This document shows positions 46,643 to 59,255 of a DNA stretch of 62,077 nt, one piece after another. Numbering within the stretch: position 1 is the first letter of the stretch; every line of letters begins with the position of its first letter. The DNA comes from Enterobacter cloacae (lineage in GTDB: Bacteria; Pseudomonadota; Gammaproteobacteria; Enterobacterales; Enterobacteriaceae): contig NZ_JAALCJ010000012.1 in NCBI RefSeq assembly GCF_011078175.1, positions 1 to 62,077 on the forward strand. The letters are read 5' to 3'. Both the position numbers and the translations under genes were made by a program. The notes beneath the pieces were generated by a model. That model ran no database searches, was not told the origin of the DNA, and was given only the letters and a program-made list of their open reading frames with translations.

Positions 46643-47965
46643 ATGCAAGCTTATTTCGACCAACTCGATCGCGTTCGTTTCGAAGGCACGAAAACGACCA
46701 ATCCTTTAGCATTTCGTCACTACAACCCGGATGAGCTGGTGCTGGGTAAGCGCATGGAAGATCACTTGCGCTTTGCCGCCTGCTACTGGCACACCTTCTG
46801 CTGGAACGGTGCCGATATGTTCGGCGTGGGCTCTTTTGACCGTCCATGGCAACAGCCGGGCGAGGCCATTGAGCTGGCGAAGCGTAAAGCCGACGTCGCG
46901 TTCGAGTTCTTCCATAAGCTGAACGTGCCGTACTACTGTTTCCACGATGTGGACGTGTCGCCGGAAGGGGCATCGCTGAAAGAGTATCTGAACAATTTCG
47001 CGCAGATGGTCGACGTACTGGCTGAAAAACAGCAGCAAAGCGGCGTGAAGCTGCTCTGGGGTACGGCTAACTGCTTTACCAACCCTCGCTATGGCGCGGG
47101 CGCGGCAACCAACCCGGACCCGGAAGTCTTCAGCTGGGCGGCCACCCAGGTCGTGACTGCGATGAACGCCACGCATCAGCTGGGCGGTGAGAACTATGTA
47201 CTCTGGGGCGGTCGTGAAGGCTATGAAACGCTGCTGAATACCGACCTGCGCCAGGAGCGTGAGCAGATTGGCCGTTTTATGCAGATGGTGGTGGACCACA
47301 AACACAAAATCGGCTTCCGCGGTACGCTGCTGATCGAGCCAAAACCACAGGAGCCAACCAAGCATCAGTATGATTATGATGTCGCCACCGTGTATGGCTT
47401 CCTGAAGCAGTTTGGTCTGGAAAAAGAGATCAAAGTGAATATTGAGGCTAACCACGCCACCCTGGCGGGTCACTCATTCCATCACGAAATTGCCTCTGCG
47501 ATTGCGCTGGGTATCTTCGGATCGGTGGACGCGAACCGCGGCGATCCGCAGTTAGGCTGGGATACCGACCAGTTCCCGAACAGCGTCGAAGAAAATGCAC
47601 TGGTGATGTACGAAATCATCAAAGCAGGCGGTTTCACTACCGGCGGCCTGAACTTCGATGCCAAAGTGCGTCGCCAGAGCACCGATAAATACGATCTGTT
47701 CTACGGCCATATTGGCGCGATGGACACCATGGCGCTGGCGCTGAAAGTGGCGGCCCGTATGATTGAAGACGGCGAGCTGGATAAGCGCGTGGCGAAGCGC
47801 TACAGCGGCTGGAACAGTGAGCTGGGCCAGCAAATTTTGAAAGGTCAGTTATCGCTTGCGGAGATCGCGAAGTACGCTGAACAGCATCAGCTTGCGCCGC
47901 AGCATCAGAGCGGCCATCAGGAGCTGCTGGAAAACCTGGTCAATCACTACCTGTTCGATAAATAA
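46643..47965 (+). CDS. xylA: XylA, D-xylose isomerase
   Basis: Metal-dependent isomerase of 440 residues, the E. coli length, that converts D-xylose to D-xylulose. Catalytic His101 and Asp104 are in [12 protein letters not shown], and the metal ligands lie in [16 protein letters not shown] and [18 protein letters not shown] choose the ATG at 46643, with GGAG six bases before it. The open frame starts 21 codons earlier in the promoter region, with no similarity. A REP element separates it from xylB. Confidence 0.97.
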   Translation: MQAYFDQLDRVRFEGTKTTNPLAFRHYNPDELVLGKRMEDHLRFAACYWHTFCWNGADMFGVGSFDRPWQQPGEAIELAKRKADVAFEFFHKLNVPYYCFHDVDVSPEGASLKEYLNNFAQMVDVLAEKQQQSGVKLLWGTANCFTNPRYGAGAATNPDPEVFSWAATQVVTAMNATHQLGGENYVLWGGREGYETLLNTDLRQEREQIGRFMQMVVDHKHKIGFRGTLLIEPKPQEPTKHQYDYDVATVYGFLKQFGLEKEIKVNIEANHATLAGHSFHHEIASAIALGIFGSVDANRGDPQLGWDTDQFPNSVEENALVMYEIIKAGGFTTGGLNFDAKVRRQSTDKYDLFYGHIGAMDTMALALKVAARMIEDGELDKRVAKRYSGWNSELGQQILKGQLSLAEIAKYAEQHQLAPQHQSGHQELLENLVNHYLFDK

Positions 47966-47974
47966 CAGCATCCA

Positions 47975-48001
47975 GGCCCGGTAAGCGCAGCGCCACCGGG
48001 C
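47975..48001 (+). repeat. REP-type element between xylA and xylB
   Basis: GGCCCGGTAAGCGCAGCG followed by CCACCGGGC forms an imperfect palindrome of 27 bp. It closely resembles the element at 10043-10072 and lies inside the xylAB operon, where it could stabilise the xylA part of the message. Confidence 0.8.
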
Positions 48002-48024
48002 ATTTCTGTCAAAGGAGTCACCAC

Positions 48025-49479
48025 ATGTATATCGGGATCGATCTTGGCACGTCGGGGGTGAAAGCCATCCTGTTAAGCGAGCAGGGCGATGTGTTAGCCA
48101 CCCAGACTGAAAAGTTGCAGGTTTCACGCCCGCATCCGCTTTGGTCGGAACAAGATCCGGAGCAGTGGTGGCAGGCGACGGACCGCGCAATGAAAGCCTT
48201 AGGCGAGCAGCACAGCCTGCGCGACGTGAAAGCGCTGGGCATTGCCGGGCAAATGCATGGCGCAACGTTGCTGGATAGCCAGCATCGCGTTCTGCGCCCG
48301 GCTATTCTCTGGAACGATGGCCGCTGTGCGGAGGAGTGCGCGATCCTTGAGAAACGTGTGCCTGCGTCCCGCGAGATTACGGGCAACCTGATGATGCCCG
48401 GTTTTACCGCGCCAAAACTCCTGTGGGTGCAGCGCCATGAGCCTGAGATTTTTCGTCAGGTGTCGAAAGTTCTGTTGCCAAAAGACTACCTGCGTTTTCG
48501 CATGACGGGGGATTTTACCAGCGACATGTCTGACGCCGCAGGCACGATGTGGCTCGACGTGGCGAAACGGGACTGGAGCGAGGCGATGCTGGATGCCTGC
48601 CAGCTGACGCGGGACCATATGCCTGCGCTGTGTGAAGGCAGTGAAGTCACGGGCACTTTGCAGCCTTCTGTTGCTGAACGCTGGAATATGCCAGCCGTAC
48701 CCGTCGTCGCCGGCGGCGGCGATAATGCGGCGGGTGCGGTCGGCGTGGGGATGGTCGAGGCAGGACAGGCTATGCTCTCGCTCGGTACCTCCGGCGTCTA
48801 TTTTGCCGTCAGTGACGGCTATCGTAGTAACCCTGAAAGCGCCGTACACAGCTTCTGCCACGCGCTGCCGGGTAAATGGCATTTGATGTCGGTGATGCTG
48901 AGCGCGGCTTCCTGCCTCGACTGGGCGGCAAAGCTAACCGGAATGGCGGACGTCCCGGCGCTTATCGCAGCGGCACAGCAGGCGGATGATAATGCCGGTG
49001 CGGTCTGGTTTTTACCGTACCTTTCCGGCGAGCGGACGCCGCATAACAACCCCGAAGCGAAAGGGGTCTTCTTCGGTCTTATCCATCAGCATGGCCCGGC
49101 AGAGCTGGCGCGCGCGGTGCTTGAAGGCGTTGGCTATGCTCTGGCGGACGGAATGGATGTCGTGCATGACTGTGGACTGACGCCATCCAGCATTACGTTA
49201 ATTGGCGGCGGCGCGCGAAGCAGCTACTGGCGGCAAATGCTTTCCGATATCAGCGGGTTGCAGCTCGACTATCGTACGGGGGGAGATATAGGCCCGGCGC
49301 TCGGTGCGGCACGGCTGGCGCAAATTGCGCTGAATCCGGATGCACCACTGAACCAGCTTTTGCCCCAGCTGCCGCTTGAACAGCAGCATCGTCCTGATGC
49401 GAATAATCATGCTCGCTACGCAGAAAGACGAGACGTGTTTCGCAAAATTTATCAGCAGCTTTTACCGCTAATGTCATAA
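48025..49479 (+). CDS. xylB: XylB, D-xylulose kinase
   Basis: FGGY-family kinase of 484 residues, the E. coli length, that makes xylulose-5-phosphate for the pentose phosphate pathway. The ATP-binding start is YIGIDLGTSGVKAI. The catalytic Asp is in VAGGGDNAAGAVG, and the C-terminal motif is TLIGGGARSSYWRQM. It lies 59 bases after xylA in the same operon, and another REP element follows. Confidence 0.97.
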   Translation: MYIGIDLGTSGVKAILLSEQGDVLATQTEKLQVSRPHPLWSEQDPEQWWQATDRAMKALGEQHSLRDVKALGIAGQMHGATLLDSQHRVLRPAILWNDGRCAEECAILEKRVPASREITGNLMMPGFTAPKLLWVQRHEPEIFRQVSKVLLPKDYLRFRMTGDFTSDMSDAAGTMWLDVAKRDWSEAMLDACQLTRDHMPALCEGSEVTGTLQPSVAERWNMPAVPVVAGGGDNAAGAVGVGMVEAGQAMLSLGTSGVYFAVSDGYRSNPESAVHSFCHALPGKWHLMSVMLSAASCLDWAAKLTGMADVPALIAAAQQADDNAGAVWFLPYLSGERTPHNNPEAKGVFFGLIHQHGPAELARAVLEGVGYALADGMDVVHDCGLTPSSITLIGGGARSSYWRQMLSDISGLQLDYRTGGDIGPALGAARLAQIALNPDAPLNQLLPQLPLEQQHRPDANNHARYAERRDVFRKIYQQLLPLMS

Positions 49480-49485
49480 ACAAGA

Positions 49486-49516
49486 GCCGGGTGGCGCTAA
49501 CGCTTACCCGGCCTAC
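49486..49516 (-). repeat. REP-type element between xylB and wecH
   Basis: GCCGGGTGGCGCTAACGC followed by TTACCCGGCCTAC is the reverse-oriented relative of the elements at 10043 and 47975. It sits between the convergent 3' ends of xylB and wecH. Confidence 0.8.
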
Positions 49517-49531
49517 CAGCCTTCTACCGGG

Positions 49532-50527
49532 TTAGCTCACAAACCTGCGCGTATCGATTCTTTGCAGCATCATTGACAGCAGCAGGCTGACAACCAGCGT
49601 AACGGTAAATATCCAGACAATATCCAGCACCGGCCAGCTTTTCAGCTCAACGCCGCGGGTGCGGAGGGCGTGGATCACCAATGCGTGAAAACCGTAAATG
49701 CCCAGTGAGTGGCGGGAGATAAACCCCAGCACCGGAAGCGGGCGGGCATTCAGGGTGTTTTTAACCAGCGTCAGCAGCGAAATCGCGCAGATAAAGACCA
49801 TTGGGCCGCAGTACAGATACCAGGTATCGGCAAAGTTGCCGCGCCATTGCAGTTCGTGCAGCGTCCCGCGAGAGATAATAAACACACTGACGAGAAACGC
49901 GGCCGCGCAAAGCCAGTTCATTCCTCGCTTTTGCGTCTCCATCATGCCAATGGCGCGCCCCAGCATGCCGTACAGCACGTAATAAAACGTATCCCCGGTG
50001 ATATAGAGGTTAACGGGCAGCCATTCAAAGCCATCCATTTTCTGTGAGACGGTATTCGGGTTGGCCACGATCCCGATTATTACCATCAAGGCCAGCAGCA
50101 TTTTACCGCTGACGTTTTTTACCTGAATTAACGGCGAAACCAGATAAATAACGATTATCGCGAAGAAAAACCACAGATGATAGAACACCGGTTTTTGCAA
50201 CAAGTTGAGCAGGGAACGTTCGGCATTAATTGAAGTGAACAGGATGATATAGAGTAGCGAAATGACGCTGTAAAACAGCAGACAGGAGACAATACGGATG
50301 AAATGTCTCGGCTGTGCGCTACGCTCACCAAAAAAGAGGAAACCGGAAATCATAAAGAACAGCGGGACGCTTACGCGGGAAGCCGAGTTCAGAACGTTGG
50401 CGACATCCCAGTTAACAGGGCTGATACTGTGCGCGTTCGTGACATACCAGGCCGTTGTGTGGATCATCACCACCATCAGACAGGCTATTCCCCGCAGGTT
50501 ATCAATCCAGTTAATTTTTGACTGCAT
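49532..50527 (-). CDS. wecH: WecH, O-acetyltransferase of enterobacterial common antigen
   Basis: Acyltransferase-3 family membrane protein of 331 residues (same as E. coli WecH, formerly YiaH) with about ten spans. It O-acetylates the enterobacterial common antigen. Family marks are [20 protein letters not shown] at the N-terminus and [18 protein letters not shown] use the ATG at 50527 (GAGGA upstream), which matches E. coli. The open frame runs 42 codons further through the promoter region. Confidence 0.94.
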   Translation of the reverse strand: MQSKINWIDNLRGIACLMVVMIHTTAWYVTNAHSISPVNWDVANVLNSASRVSVPLFFMISGFLFFGERSAQPRHFIRIVSCLLFYSVISLLYIILFTSINAERSLLNLLQKPVFYHLWFFFAIIVIYLVSPLIQVKNVSGKMLLALMVIIGIVANPNTVSQKMDGFEWLPVNLYITGDTFYYVLYGMLGRAIGMMETQKRGMNWLCAAAFLVSVFIISRGTLHELQWRGNFADTWYLYCGPMVFICAISLLTLVKNTLNARPLPVLGFISRHSLGIYGFHALVIHALRTRGVELKSWPVLDIVWIFTVTLVVSLLLSMMLQRIDTRRFVS

Positions 50528-50711
50528 TAGTTCCTCTGTATTCCTGATAAAGAAAGTGTGACTGCGATTGTGTATAACTTTTCCCTTGGAAAAATCTGAG
50601 TTTGGCCAGGCTATCTTGTAGGAGGCTGGCGAGATTCGCAGAATGACGGACATTAATCTATAAACGTGTTGCTACTAAAAATAACAGCCACTGACCAGGG
50701 CGGTAATAAAA

Positions 50712-51017
50712 ATGATGATGAAGCGTGGGGCGTCACTCTTTCTGCTGCTCTTATTAACAGGATGCAGTGCTTCTGAGGAGATTCCGGCCCAAAAAGCGCA
50801 GCAGGGGAAATTGAGCCCGGAGCGTTCCCTGAATATGGAACAGCTGTGCAAAGATCAGGCGGCTCACCGCTATAATTCCGACACACAGAAAATTCATATT
50901 AACGGCTTCGAGCGCTTTCAGGGCAGCTATGAGCTGAAAGGCTATACGGCGCGTAAAGAGGGCTTTGTTTGCTCATTTGATGCAGACGGCCAGTTTTTAC
51001 ATCTCTCAATGCGTTAA
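50712..51017 (+). CDS. ysaB: YsaB, small lipoprotein
   Basis: Protein of 101 residues (E. coli YsaB about 99). The lipobox LLTGC puts the acylated cysteine at Cys18, and Ser19 follows it, so it should go to the outer membrane. The C-terminal half is well conserved (SLNMEQLCKDQAAHRYN and FVCSFDADGQFLHLSMR); the N-terminal part after the lipobox is variable. Function is unknown. It lies upstream of glyQ, 160 bases away, as in E. coli. Confidence 0.9.
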   Translation: MMMKRGASLFLLLLLTGCSASEEIPAQKAQQGKLSPERSLNMEQLCKDQAAHRYNSDTQKIHINGFERFQGSYELKGYTARKEGFVCSFDADGQFLHLSMR

Positions 51018-51177
51018 ATTGCTCGTATAAGCAGCAACCAGAGCCTTCGCTGGTTCTGGCTGTAGGGCTTATTCCCCAATTTTCCCTAAACAACCCCGTT
51101 TCGTACTGTATATCTTGCAGCCAGCGGGTATACTGATCCCTTCCATTTAAAACCACACGTATCCAGCACGAAATACT

Positions 51178-52089
51178 ATGCAAAAGTTTGATACCAAGAC
51201 CTTCCAGGGCCTGATCCTGACCTTACAGGATTACTGGGCTCGTCAGGGCTGCACCATTGTTCAACCTTTGGACATGGAAGTTGGCGCAGGCACCTCACAC
51301 CCGATGACCAGCCTGCGCGCGTTAGGGCCAGAGCCAATGGCGACCGCCTATGTGCAGCCATCCCGTCGTCCAACCGATGGACGTTACGGCGAAAACCCGA
51401 ACCGTTTGCAGCACTACTATCAGTTCCAGGTGGTGATTAAGCCATCTCCCGACAATATTCAGGAACTGTACCTCGGGTCACTGAAAGAGCTGGGTATGGA
51501 TCCGACCATTCACGACATTCGTTTCGTGGAAGATAACTGGGAAAACCCAACGCTGGGTGCCTGGGGTCTGGGTTGGGAAGTGTGGCTGAACGGCATGGAA
51601 GTGACCCAGTTTACTTACTTCCAGCAGGTTGGCGGTCTGGAATGTAAACCGATCACCGGTGAAATCACCTACGGTCTGGAACGTCTGGCCATGTACATTC
51701 AGGGCGTAGACAGCGTTTACGACCTGGTCTGGAGCGACGGCCCGCTGGGTAAAACCACCTACGGCGACGTGTTCCATCAGAACGAAGTGGAGCAATCCAC
51801 CTATAACTTCGAATACGCGGACGTGGACTTCCTGTTCACCTGCTTCGAGCAGTACGAGAAAGAAGCCCAGCAGCTGCTGGCGCTGGAGACTCCGCTGCCG
51901 CTGCCTGCCTACGAGCGTATTCTGAAGGCTGCCCACAGCTTCAACCTGCTGGATGCCCGCAAAGCCATCTCCGTGACTGAACGTCAGCGCTACATTCTGC
52001 GTATTCGCACCCTGACCAAAGCCGTTGCAGAAGCTTACTACGCGTCCCGTGAAGCCCTTGGCTTCCCGATGTGCAACCGAAACAAATAA
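51178..52089 (+). CDS. glyQ: GlyQ, glycyl-tRNA synthetase alpha subunit
   Basis: Alpha subunit of 303 residues (same as E. coli) of the bacterial alpha2beta2 glycyl-tRNA synthetase. It carries the class II catalytic core that activates glycine with ATP. It starts [20 protein letters not shown], and the substrate segments [19 protein letters not shown] and [20 protein letters not shown] are conserved. Its stop is nine bases before glyS, so both subunits come from one message. Confidence 0.98.
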   Translation: MQKFDTKTFQGLILTLQDYWARQGCTIVQPLDMEVGAGTSHPMTSLRALGPEPMATAYVQPSRRPTDGRYGENPNRLQHYYQFQVVIKPSPDNIQELYLGSLKELGMDPTIHDIRFVEDNWENPTLGAWGLGWEVWLNGMEVTQFTYFQQVGGLECKPITGEITYGLERLAMYIQGVDSVYDLVWSDGPLGKTTYGDVFHQNEVEQSTYNFEYADVDFLFTCFEQYEKEAQQLLALETPLPLPAYERILKAAHSFNLLDARKAISVTERQRYILRIRTLTKAVAEAYYASREALGFPMCNRNK

Positions 52090-52098
52090 GAGGCGGCC

Positions 52099-54168
52099 AT
52101 GTCTGAGAAAACATTCCTGGTGGAAATTGGCACCGAAGAGCTGCCACCAAAAGCCCTGCGCAGCCTGGCTGAATCTTTTGCTGCGAACGTCACTGCCGAG
52201 CTGGATAACGCTGGCCTGGCACACGGTAACATTGAGTGGTTTGCTGCCCCGCGTCGTCTGGCGCTGAAAGTGGCAAACCTGGCGGCGTCCCAGCCGGATC
52301 GCGAAGTTGAAAAACGTGGCCCGGCAATCGCCCAGGCGTTCGACGCGGAAGGCAAGCCGAGCAAAGCGGCTGAAGGCTGGGCGCGCGGCTGCGGCATCAC
52401 CGTTGATCAGGCCGAGCGTCTGACTACCGACAAAGGTGAATGGCTGCTGTATCGTGCCCATGTGAAAGGCGAAAGCGCCGAAGCACTGCTGCCTGACATG
52501 ATCGCGACCTCATTGGCAAAATTGCCGATTCCTAAGCTGATGCGCTGGGGTGCGTCCGACGTACACTTTGTGCGTCCGGTTCACACCGTGACCCTGCTGC
52601 TGGGCGATACCGTTATCCCGGCGACCATTCTGGGCGTGGCGTCCGATCGCGTGATCCGCGGCCATCGCTTTATGGGCGAGCCGGAGTTCACCATCGACAA
52701 TGCTGACCAGTACCCGCAGATCCTGCTGGAGCGCGGTAAGGTCATTGCTGACTACGAACAGCGTAAAGCCAAAATCAAAGCAGACGCGGAAGACGCGGCG
52801 CGCAAAATTGGCGGTAATGCCGATCTGAGCGATAGCCTGCTGGAAGAGGTGACCTCTCTGGTCGAATGGCCGGTTGTGCTGACCGCGAAATTCGAAGAGA
52901 AATTCCTGGCCGTTCCGGCAGAAGCGCTGGTGTACACCATGAAGGGTGACCAGAAGTACTTCCCGGTTTACGCCAATGACGGCAAGCTGCTGCCAAACTT
53001 CATCTTCGTGGCGAACATCGAATCGAAAGATCCGAGCCAGATTATCTCCGGTAACGAGAAAGTGGTGCGTCCGCGTCTGGCGGATGCCGAGTTCTTCTTC
53101 AACACCGACCGTAAAAAACGTCTGGAAGACAACCTGCCGCGTCTGCAAACCGTGCTGTTCCAGCAGCAGCTGGGTACGCTGCGCGACAAGACCGACCGTA
53201 TCGCGGAGCTGTCCGGCTGGATTGCCCGTGAAATTGGCGCCGACGTTAACCACGCTACCCGCGCGGGCCTGCTCTCCAAGTGCGACCTGATGACCAACAT
53301 GGTGTTCGAATTTACCGACACCCAGGGCGTGATGGGCATGCACTACGCGCGTCACGATGGCGAAGCGGAAGATGTGGCGGTAGCCCTGAACGAGCAGTAT
53401 CAGCCGCGCTTTGCCGGTGACGATCTGCCGTCTAACCCGGTTGCCTGCGCTGTGGCGATTGCCGACAAGATGGATACCCTGGCGGGTATCTTCGGTATCG
53501 GTCAGCATCCGAAAGGCGACAAAGACCCGTTCGCGCTGCGTCGTGCTGCGCTGGGCGTGCTGCGCATCATCGTAGAGAAGAACCTCAATCTCGATCTGCA
53601 AACGCTGACCGAAGAAGCGGTACGTCTGTACGGCGATAAGCTGACCAACGCGAAGGTTGTGGATGATGTTATCGACTTTATGCTCGGTCGTTTCCGCGCG
53701 TGGTATCAGGACGAAGGTTACTCCGTTGATACCATTCAGGCTGTTCTGGCGCGTCGTCCGACCCGTCCGGCAGATTTCGATGCGCGTATGAAGGCGGTTT
53801 CCCACTTCCGTACGCTGGATGCGTCATCTGCGCTGGCTGCGGCTAACAAGCGCGTTTCCAACATTCTGGCGAAGTCTGACGAAACGCTGAACGAGCGCGT
53901 AAACGCCGCAACCCTGAAAGAGCCGGAAGAGATTTCTCTGGCGATGCAGGTTGTGGTGCTGCGCGACAAGCTGGAGCCGTACTTCGCGGAAGGTCGTTAC
54001 CAGGAAGCGCTGGTGGAGCTGGCGGAGCTGCGTGACGTCATCGACGCCTTCTTCGAGAAGGTGATGGTGAACGTGGAAGATAAAGAGCTGCGGATTAACC
54101 GTCTCTCAATGCTTGAGAAACTGCGTGAGCTGTTCCTGCGCGTGGCGGATATTTCGCTGCTGCAATAA
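52099..54168 (+). CDS. glyS: GlyS, glycyl-tRNA synthetase beta subunit
   Basis: Beta subunit of 689 residues (same as E. coli), needed for tRNA(Gly) recognition. It starts [19 protein letters not shown], has an HD-type central region, and ends in a tRNA anticodon-binding domain similar to that of ArgS. Essential. In E. coli the neighbour beyond glyS is the hokA/cspA region; here it is the convergent fadA gene across a 202-base spacer with a palindromic element. Confidence 0.98.
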   Translation: MSEKTFLVEIGTEELPPKALRSLAESFAANVTAELDNAGLAHGNIEWFAAPRRLALKVANLAASQPDREVEKRGPAIAQAFDAEGKPSKAAEGWARGCGITVDQAERLTTDKGEWLLYRAHVKGESAEALLPDMIATSLAKLPIPKLMRWGASDVHFVRPVHTVTLLLGDTVIPATILGVASDRVIRGHRFMGEPEFTIDNADQYPQILLERGKVIADYEQRKAKIKADAEDAARKIGGNADLSDSLLEEVTSLVEWPVVLTAKFEEKFLAVPAEALVYTMKGDQKYFPVYANDGKLLPNFIFVANIESKDPSQIISGNEKVVRPRLADAEFFFNTDRKKRLEDNLPRLQTVLFQQQLGTLRDKTDRIAELSGWIAREIGADVNHATRAGLLSKCDLMTNMVFEFTDTQGVMGMHYARHDGEAEDVAVALNEQYQPRFAGDDLPSNPVACAVAIADKMDTLAGIFGIGQHPKGDKDPFALRRAALGVLRIIVEKNLNLDLQTLTEEAVRLYGDKLTNAKVVDDVIDFMLGRFRAWYQDEGYSVDTIQAVLARRPTRPADFDARMKAVSHFRTLDASSALAAANKRVSNILAKSDETLNERVNAATLKEPEEISLAMQVVVLRDKLEPYFAEGRYQEALVELAELRDVIDAFFEKVMVNVEDKELRINRLSMLEKLRELFLRVADISLLQ

Positions 54169-54171
54169 CGT

Positions 54172-54196
54172 AAAAAACCCGCCCCTGACAGGCGGG
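54172..54196 (-). terminator. terminator of fadBA (minus strand)
   Basis: Stem CCCGCC (54178-54183) with GGCGGG (54191-54196). Read on the minus strand it is followed by six T residues. The T-run is only on that strand, so it stops transcripts arriving from fadA rather than from glyS, although the hairpin may also mark the glyS mRNA end. Confidence 0.8.
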
Positions 54197-54224
54197 AAGA
54201 ACGGCAACTAAACTGTCTCTCTTC

Positions 54225-54331
54225 GCCAATGGCGCCATAACTGCGTTGGCTGCGCTCGTTCACCCGAATCACTTACTAATGTAAGCTCATCGGGATTCGC
54301 TCGCTTGCCGCCTTGTTCTGACGTCATTGGC
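54225..54331. repeat. 107-bp palindromic element between glyS and fadA
   Basis: The whole segment is one imperfect inverted repeat of about 50-bp arms. The left arm begins GCCAATGGCGCCATAAC, and the right arm read in reverse begins GCCAATGACGTCAGAAC. The arms meet at CTTAC/GTAAG around TAAT. There is no open frame, so it looks like a non-coding mobile (MITE-like) or structural repeat. No clear target duplication borders it. Similar palindromes seem familiar from other enterobacteria, but I cannot name the family. Confidence 0.8.
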
Positions 54332-54350
54332 TTTGAGATACTTTTCCTTA

Positions 54351-55543
<1,193 letters not shown>

Positions 55544-57733
55544 TTAAGCCGTTTTCAGCTCGCCAACCGGACGGGCTGGCTCAACTGCTGGGTAGTAGGG
55601 TTCGTTATGGCGCGCTTTGTTACGCAGACCTTCCGGCACGTCATAAAGCGGACCGAGGTGCTGATATTGCTGAGCCATATCGAGATAGCGAGCGCTGCCG
55701 AGCGTATCCAGCCAGCGGAACGCGCCGCCGTGGAACGGAGGGAAGCCGAGTCCGTACACCAGCGCCATATCCGCTTCTGCCGGGCTGGCAATAATGCCTT
55801 CTTCGAGGCAGCGCACCACTTCGTTGATCATTGGAATCATCATGCGGGCGATGATCTCTTCGTCGGTAAAGTCGCGTTTCGGCTGACTGACGTCGGCCAG
55901 CAGGCCATCCACCGCCGCATCTTCTTCTTTTTTCGGTTTGCCTTTGCTGTCTTCTTTATAGCGCCAGAAGCCCAGACCGTTTTTCTGACCAAAGCGATTG
56001 GCGTCGAACAGGGCGTCAATGGCGTCGCGATAGTCTTTCTGCATGCGCTGCGGGAAGCCCGTCGCCATCACCGCCTGTGCGTGATGGGCAGTATCGATGC
56101 CGACAACGTCCAGCAGATACGCCGGGCCCATCGGCCAGCCGAACTGTTTTTCCATCACTTTGTCGATTTTGCGGAAATCTGCGCCGTCGCGAAGGAGCTG
56201 GCTGAAACCGGCGAAGTACGGGAAAAGCACACGGTTAACGAAGAAGCCCGGGCAGTCGTTAACGACGATCGGCGTTTTGCCCATCTTGCTCGCCCACGCC
56301 ACCACTTTGGCGATGGTTTCGTCAGAGGTTTTTTCCCCACGGATCACTTCGACCAGCGGCATGCGGTGCACCGGGTTAAAGAAGTGCATCCCGCAGAAGT
56401 TTTCCGGACGCTTCAGCACGCTCGCCAGTTCGCTGATAGGAATGGTGGAGGTGTTTGAGGCCAGCACGGTTTCCGGACGCACCTTGTCTTCGGTTTCGGC
56501 CAGCACTGCTTTTTTCACTTTCGGGTTCTCAACGACCGCTTCAACTACTACGTCTACACGGTCGAAACCGCTGTATTCCAGCACTGGCTGAATGGTTGAG
56601 ATCACGCCTGCAAGCTTCAGCCCGTCAATTTTGCCGCGCTCAAGCTGTTTATTCAGCAGCTTGGCCGCTTCGGTCATGCCCAGCGTCAGGGATTTCTCGT
56701 TGATGTCTTTCATTACTACCGGCACGCCTTTCCAGGCCGACTGGTAAGCGATACCGCCACCCATAATGCCAGCACCGAGTACCGCCGCGTGTTTTGGCGT
56801 TTCAACGTTTTTGGTTAGCTGTTTGGCTTTGCCCTTCACGAACTGATCGTTAAGGAAGATACCAACCAGCGCGCGGGCTTCGTTGGTGTGCGCCAACGGA
56901 ACAAAGCTCTGGTTTTCCAGCTTCAGGGCGTCATCACGGCCCAGACGCGCTGCCGCTTCAATGGTTTTCACCGCCGTGATCGGCGCCGGGTAGTGTTTAC
57001 CCGCCGTCTGCATCACCATACCTTTGGCGATGGTGAAGCTCATGGTGGCTTCAATTTTGCTGAGCTTTAGCGGTTCCAGCTTCGGCTGACGTTTGGCTTT
57101 CCAGTCGAGATCGCCGTTAATCGCCTGACGCAGAATGGCGACAGCGCCTTCAATCAGTTTTTCAGGCTTAACCACGCCGTCCACCAGTCCGATTTTCTGC
57201 GCCTGTTCCGCGCCCACATCTTTACCTGCGGCAATGATTTCCAGCGCGCTGTCGGCACCCAACATGCGCGGCATACGCACCGAGCCGCCAAAGCCCGGCA
57301 TAATGCCCAGTTTGGTTTCAGGCAGACCGATACGCAGATCCGGCGTGGCCAGACGATAATCGGTTGCGAGTACGCACTCACAGCCACCGCCCAGCGCATA
57401 GCCATTTACGGCAGAAATCGTTGGAACAGGCAGATCTTCCAGACGATTAAAGACGCTGTTGGCGAAGTGCAGCCACTGGCTCAGCTGTTCTTCGGGCACC
57501 AGGAACAGCGACAGGAATTCGGTGATATCCGCGCCAACGATAAAGGCCGCTTTGTTGGAGCGCAGCAGCAGCCCTTTTAAATCTGATTGCTTTTCAAGTA
57601 CATCCAGCGCCTGGCCAAGACTGGCCACCGTCGCGGTATCAAGCTTGTTCACTGAGCCGGGGGCATCGAACACCAGTTCGGCAATGCCATCTTCCAGCCA
57701 GTCTACGTACAGGGTGTCGCCTTTGTAGAGCAT
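55544..57733 (-). CDS. fadB: FadB, fatty acid oxidation complex alpha subunit
   Basis: Multifunctional enzyme of 729 residues (same as E. coli). The N-terminal enoyl-CoA hydratase/isomerase domain has Glu119 (GGGCECVLA) and Glu139 (GLPETKLG). The 3-hydroxyacyl-CoA dehydrogenase part begins near residue 314 with [17 protein letters not shown] and carries [18 protein letters not shown] use the ATG at 57733 with AGGAG six bases upstream. The open frame extends 12 codons further, but those codons lie in the FadR operator. Confidence 0.97.
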   Translation of the reverse strand: MLYKGDTLYVDWLEDGIAELVFDAPGSVNKLDTATVASLGQALDVLEKQSDLKGLLLRSNKAAFIVGADITEFLSLFLVPEEQLSQWLHFANSVFNRLEDLPVPTISAVNGYALGGGCECVLATDYRLATPDLRIGLPETKLGIMPGFGGSVRMPRMLGADSALEIIAAGKDVGAEQAQKIGLVDGVVKPEKLIEGAVAILRQAINGDLDWKAKRQPKLEPLKLSKIEATMSFTIAKGMVMQTAGKHYPAPITAVKTIEAAARLGRDDALKLENQSFVPLAHTNEARALVGIFLNDQFVKGKAKQLTKNVETPKHAAVLGAGIMGGGIAYQSAWKGVPVVMKDINEKSLTLGMTEAAKLLNKQLERGKIDGLKLAGVISTIQPVLEYSGFDRVDVVVEAVVENPKVKKAVLAETEDKVRPETVLASNTSTIPISELASVLKRPENFCGMHFFNPVHRMPLVEVIRGEKTSDETIAKVVAWASKMGKTPIVVNDCPGFFVNRVLFPYFAGFSQLLRDGADFRKIDKVMEKQFGWPMGPAYLLDVVGIDTAHHAQAVMATGFPQRMQKDYRDAIDALFDANRFGQKNGLGFWRYKEDSKGKPKKEEDAAVDGLLADVSQPKRDFTDEEIIARMMIPMINEVVRCLEEGIIASPAEADMALVYGLGFPPFHGGAFRWLDTLGSARYLDMAQQYQHLGPLYDVPEGLRNKARHNEPYYPAVEPARPVGELKTA

Positions 57734-57759
57734 GTCGGTCTCCTGAATCCAGCAATTGG

Positions 57760-57776
57760 ATCTGGTCATACCAGAT
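57760..57776 (-). promoter_or_regulatory. FadR operator of fadBA
   Basis: ATCTGGTATGACCAGAT (minus strand) is a 17-bp palindrome with perfect 7-base arms. It fits the FadR consensus and is one base from the operator I remember for E. coli fadB. FadR should repress fadBA here until long-chain acyl-CoA releases it. Confidence 0.92.
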
Positions 57777-57923
57777 GAAACGGAGTGTGGAATTTATGTT
57801 AATAAAATGCAAATTAGTCATTAAGAAATTGCTGCGTTGATCACGGTCGGTGGAAATCACGCACCCGCAGTGAGGTGTGCTAAGATGCGATGACTTGAGG
57901 TCAAAAAAACGAAAGGAAGAATG

Positions 57924-59255
57924 ATGGACTCACTGGCTTCGCTTTATAAAAATCATATCGTTACCCTACAGGAACGTACCCGCGATGTACTGGCCCGCTT
58001 CAAGCTGGATGCCCTGCTGATCCACTCCGGCGAGCTGATGAATACTTTTCTTGATGATCATGCTTATCCCTTCAAGGTTAACCCGCAGTTTAAAGCCTGG
58101 GTGCCTGTCACGCAGGTGCCAAATTGCTGGTTGCTGGTGGATGGCGTGAACAGGCCGAAACTGTGGTTCTACCTGCCGGTCGATTACTGGCACAACGTGG
58201 AGCCGCTGCCGACCTCATTCTGGACCGAAGAAATTGACGTGATTGCGCTGCCAAAAGCGGACGGCATTGGCAGCCAGCTGCCAGCGGCGCGCGGCAACAT
58301 CGGCTACATTGGTCCAGTTCCTGAGCGTGCGCTGGGTCTGGATATTCCGGCAGATAAGCTCAACCCGAAAGGCGTACTGGATTATCTGCACTACTATCGC
58401 GCCTACAAGACGGACTACGAGCTTTACTGCATGCGTGAAGCGCAAAAAACGGCGGTGAACGGTCACCGTGCGGCGCATGAAGCCTTCCAGTCCGGCATGA
58501 GCGAGTTCGATATCAATCAGGCTTACCTGACGGCGACCGGCCACCGCGATACCGACGTGCCGTACAGCAACATCGTGGCGCTGAATGAACATGCCTCGGT
58601 TCTGCACTACACCAAACTGGATCATCAGGTTCCGGCTGAGATGCGTAGCTTCCTGCTGGACGCGGGGGCAGAGTACAACGGCTATGCGGCAGACCTTACG
58701 CGTACCTGGGCGGCGAATGCGGATACCGATTTCGCGCAACTGATTAAAGACGTGAACGATGAACAGCAGGCGCTGATTGGCACCATGAAAGCGGGAACCA
58801 GCTATGTGGATTACCACATCCAGTTCCATCAGCGCATCGCGAAACTGCTGCGTAAGCATCAGATTGTCAACGACATGAGCGAAGAGGCGATGGTTGAGAA
58901 CGATCTGACCGGGCCATTTATGCCGCACGGTATCGGCCACCCGCTGGGTTTACAGGTTCATGACGTCGCGGGCTTTATGCAGGATGATACTGGTACGCAC
59001 CTGGCGGCACCGTCAAAATATCCTTATCTGCGCTGCACCCGCGTTCTGGCCCCGCGTATGGTATTGACCATCGAGCCAGGCATCTACTTTATTGAATCCC
59101 TGCTGGCACCGTGGCGTGAAGGGCAATTCAGCAAGCACTTCAACTGGGAGAAAATTGAAGCGCTGAAGCCGTATGGCGGCATTCGTATCGAGGATAACGT
59201 GGTTATCCATGAGAACAGCATCGAGAACATGACGCGAGATCTGAAGCTGGCCTGA
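57924..59255 (+). CDS. pepQ: PepQ, proline dipeptidase
   Basis: M24 metallopeptidase of 443 residues (same as E. coli) that splits Xaa-Pro dipeptides. All metal ligands are present: Asp246 and Asp257 ([19 protein letters not shown]), His339 (PHGIGHPLG), Glu384 (TIEPGIYF) and Glu423 (GGIRIEDN). I prefer the second of two tandem ATGs, at 57924, because AGGA is then six bases away and the length matches. Divergent from fadBA. The stop overlaps the yigZ start by one base. Confidence 0.96.
   Translation: MDSLASLYKNHIVTLQERTRDVLARFKLDALLIHSGELMNTFLDDHAYPFKVNPQFKAWVPVTQVPNCWLLVDGVNRPKLWFYLPVDYWHNVEPLPTSFWTEEIDVIALPKADGIGSQLPAARGNIGYIGPVPERALGLDIPADKLNPKGVLDYLHYYRAYKTDYELYCMREAQKTAVNGHRAAHEAFQSGMSEFDINQAYLTATGHRDTDVPYSNIVALNEHASVLHYTKLDHQVPAEMRSFLLDAGAEYNGYAADLTRTWAANADTDFAQLIKDVNDEQQALIGTMKAGTSYVDYHIQFHQRIAKLLRKHQIVNDMSEEAMVENDLTGPFMPHGIGHPLGLQVHDVAGFMQDDTGTHLAAPSKYPYLRCTRVLAPRMVLTIEPGIYFIESLLAPWREGQFSKHFNWEKIEALKPYGGIRIEDNVVIHENSIENMTRDLKLA

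Noticed and set aside
52510..53805. Open frame of 431 codons antisense to glyS
   Set aside because: It is the shadow of the GC-rich glyS codons. It has no ribosome binding site, its composition is odd (rich in Arg, His, Gln and Val) and it resembles no protein I know.
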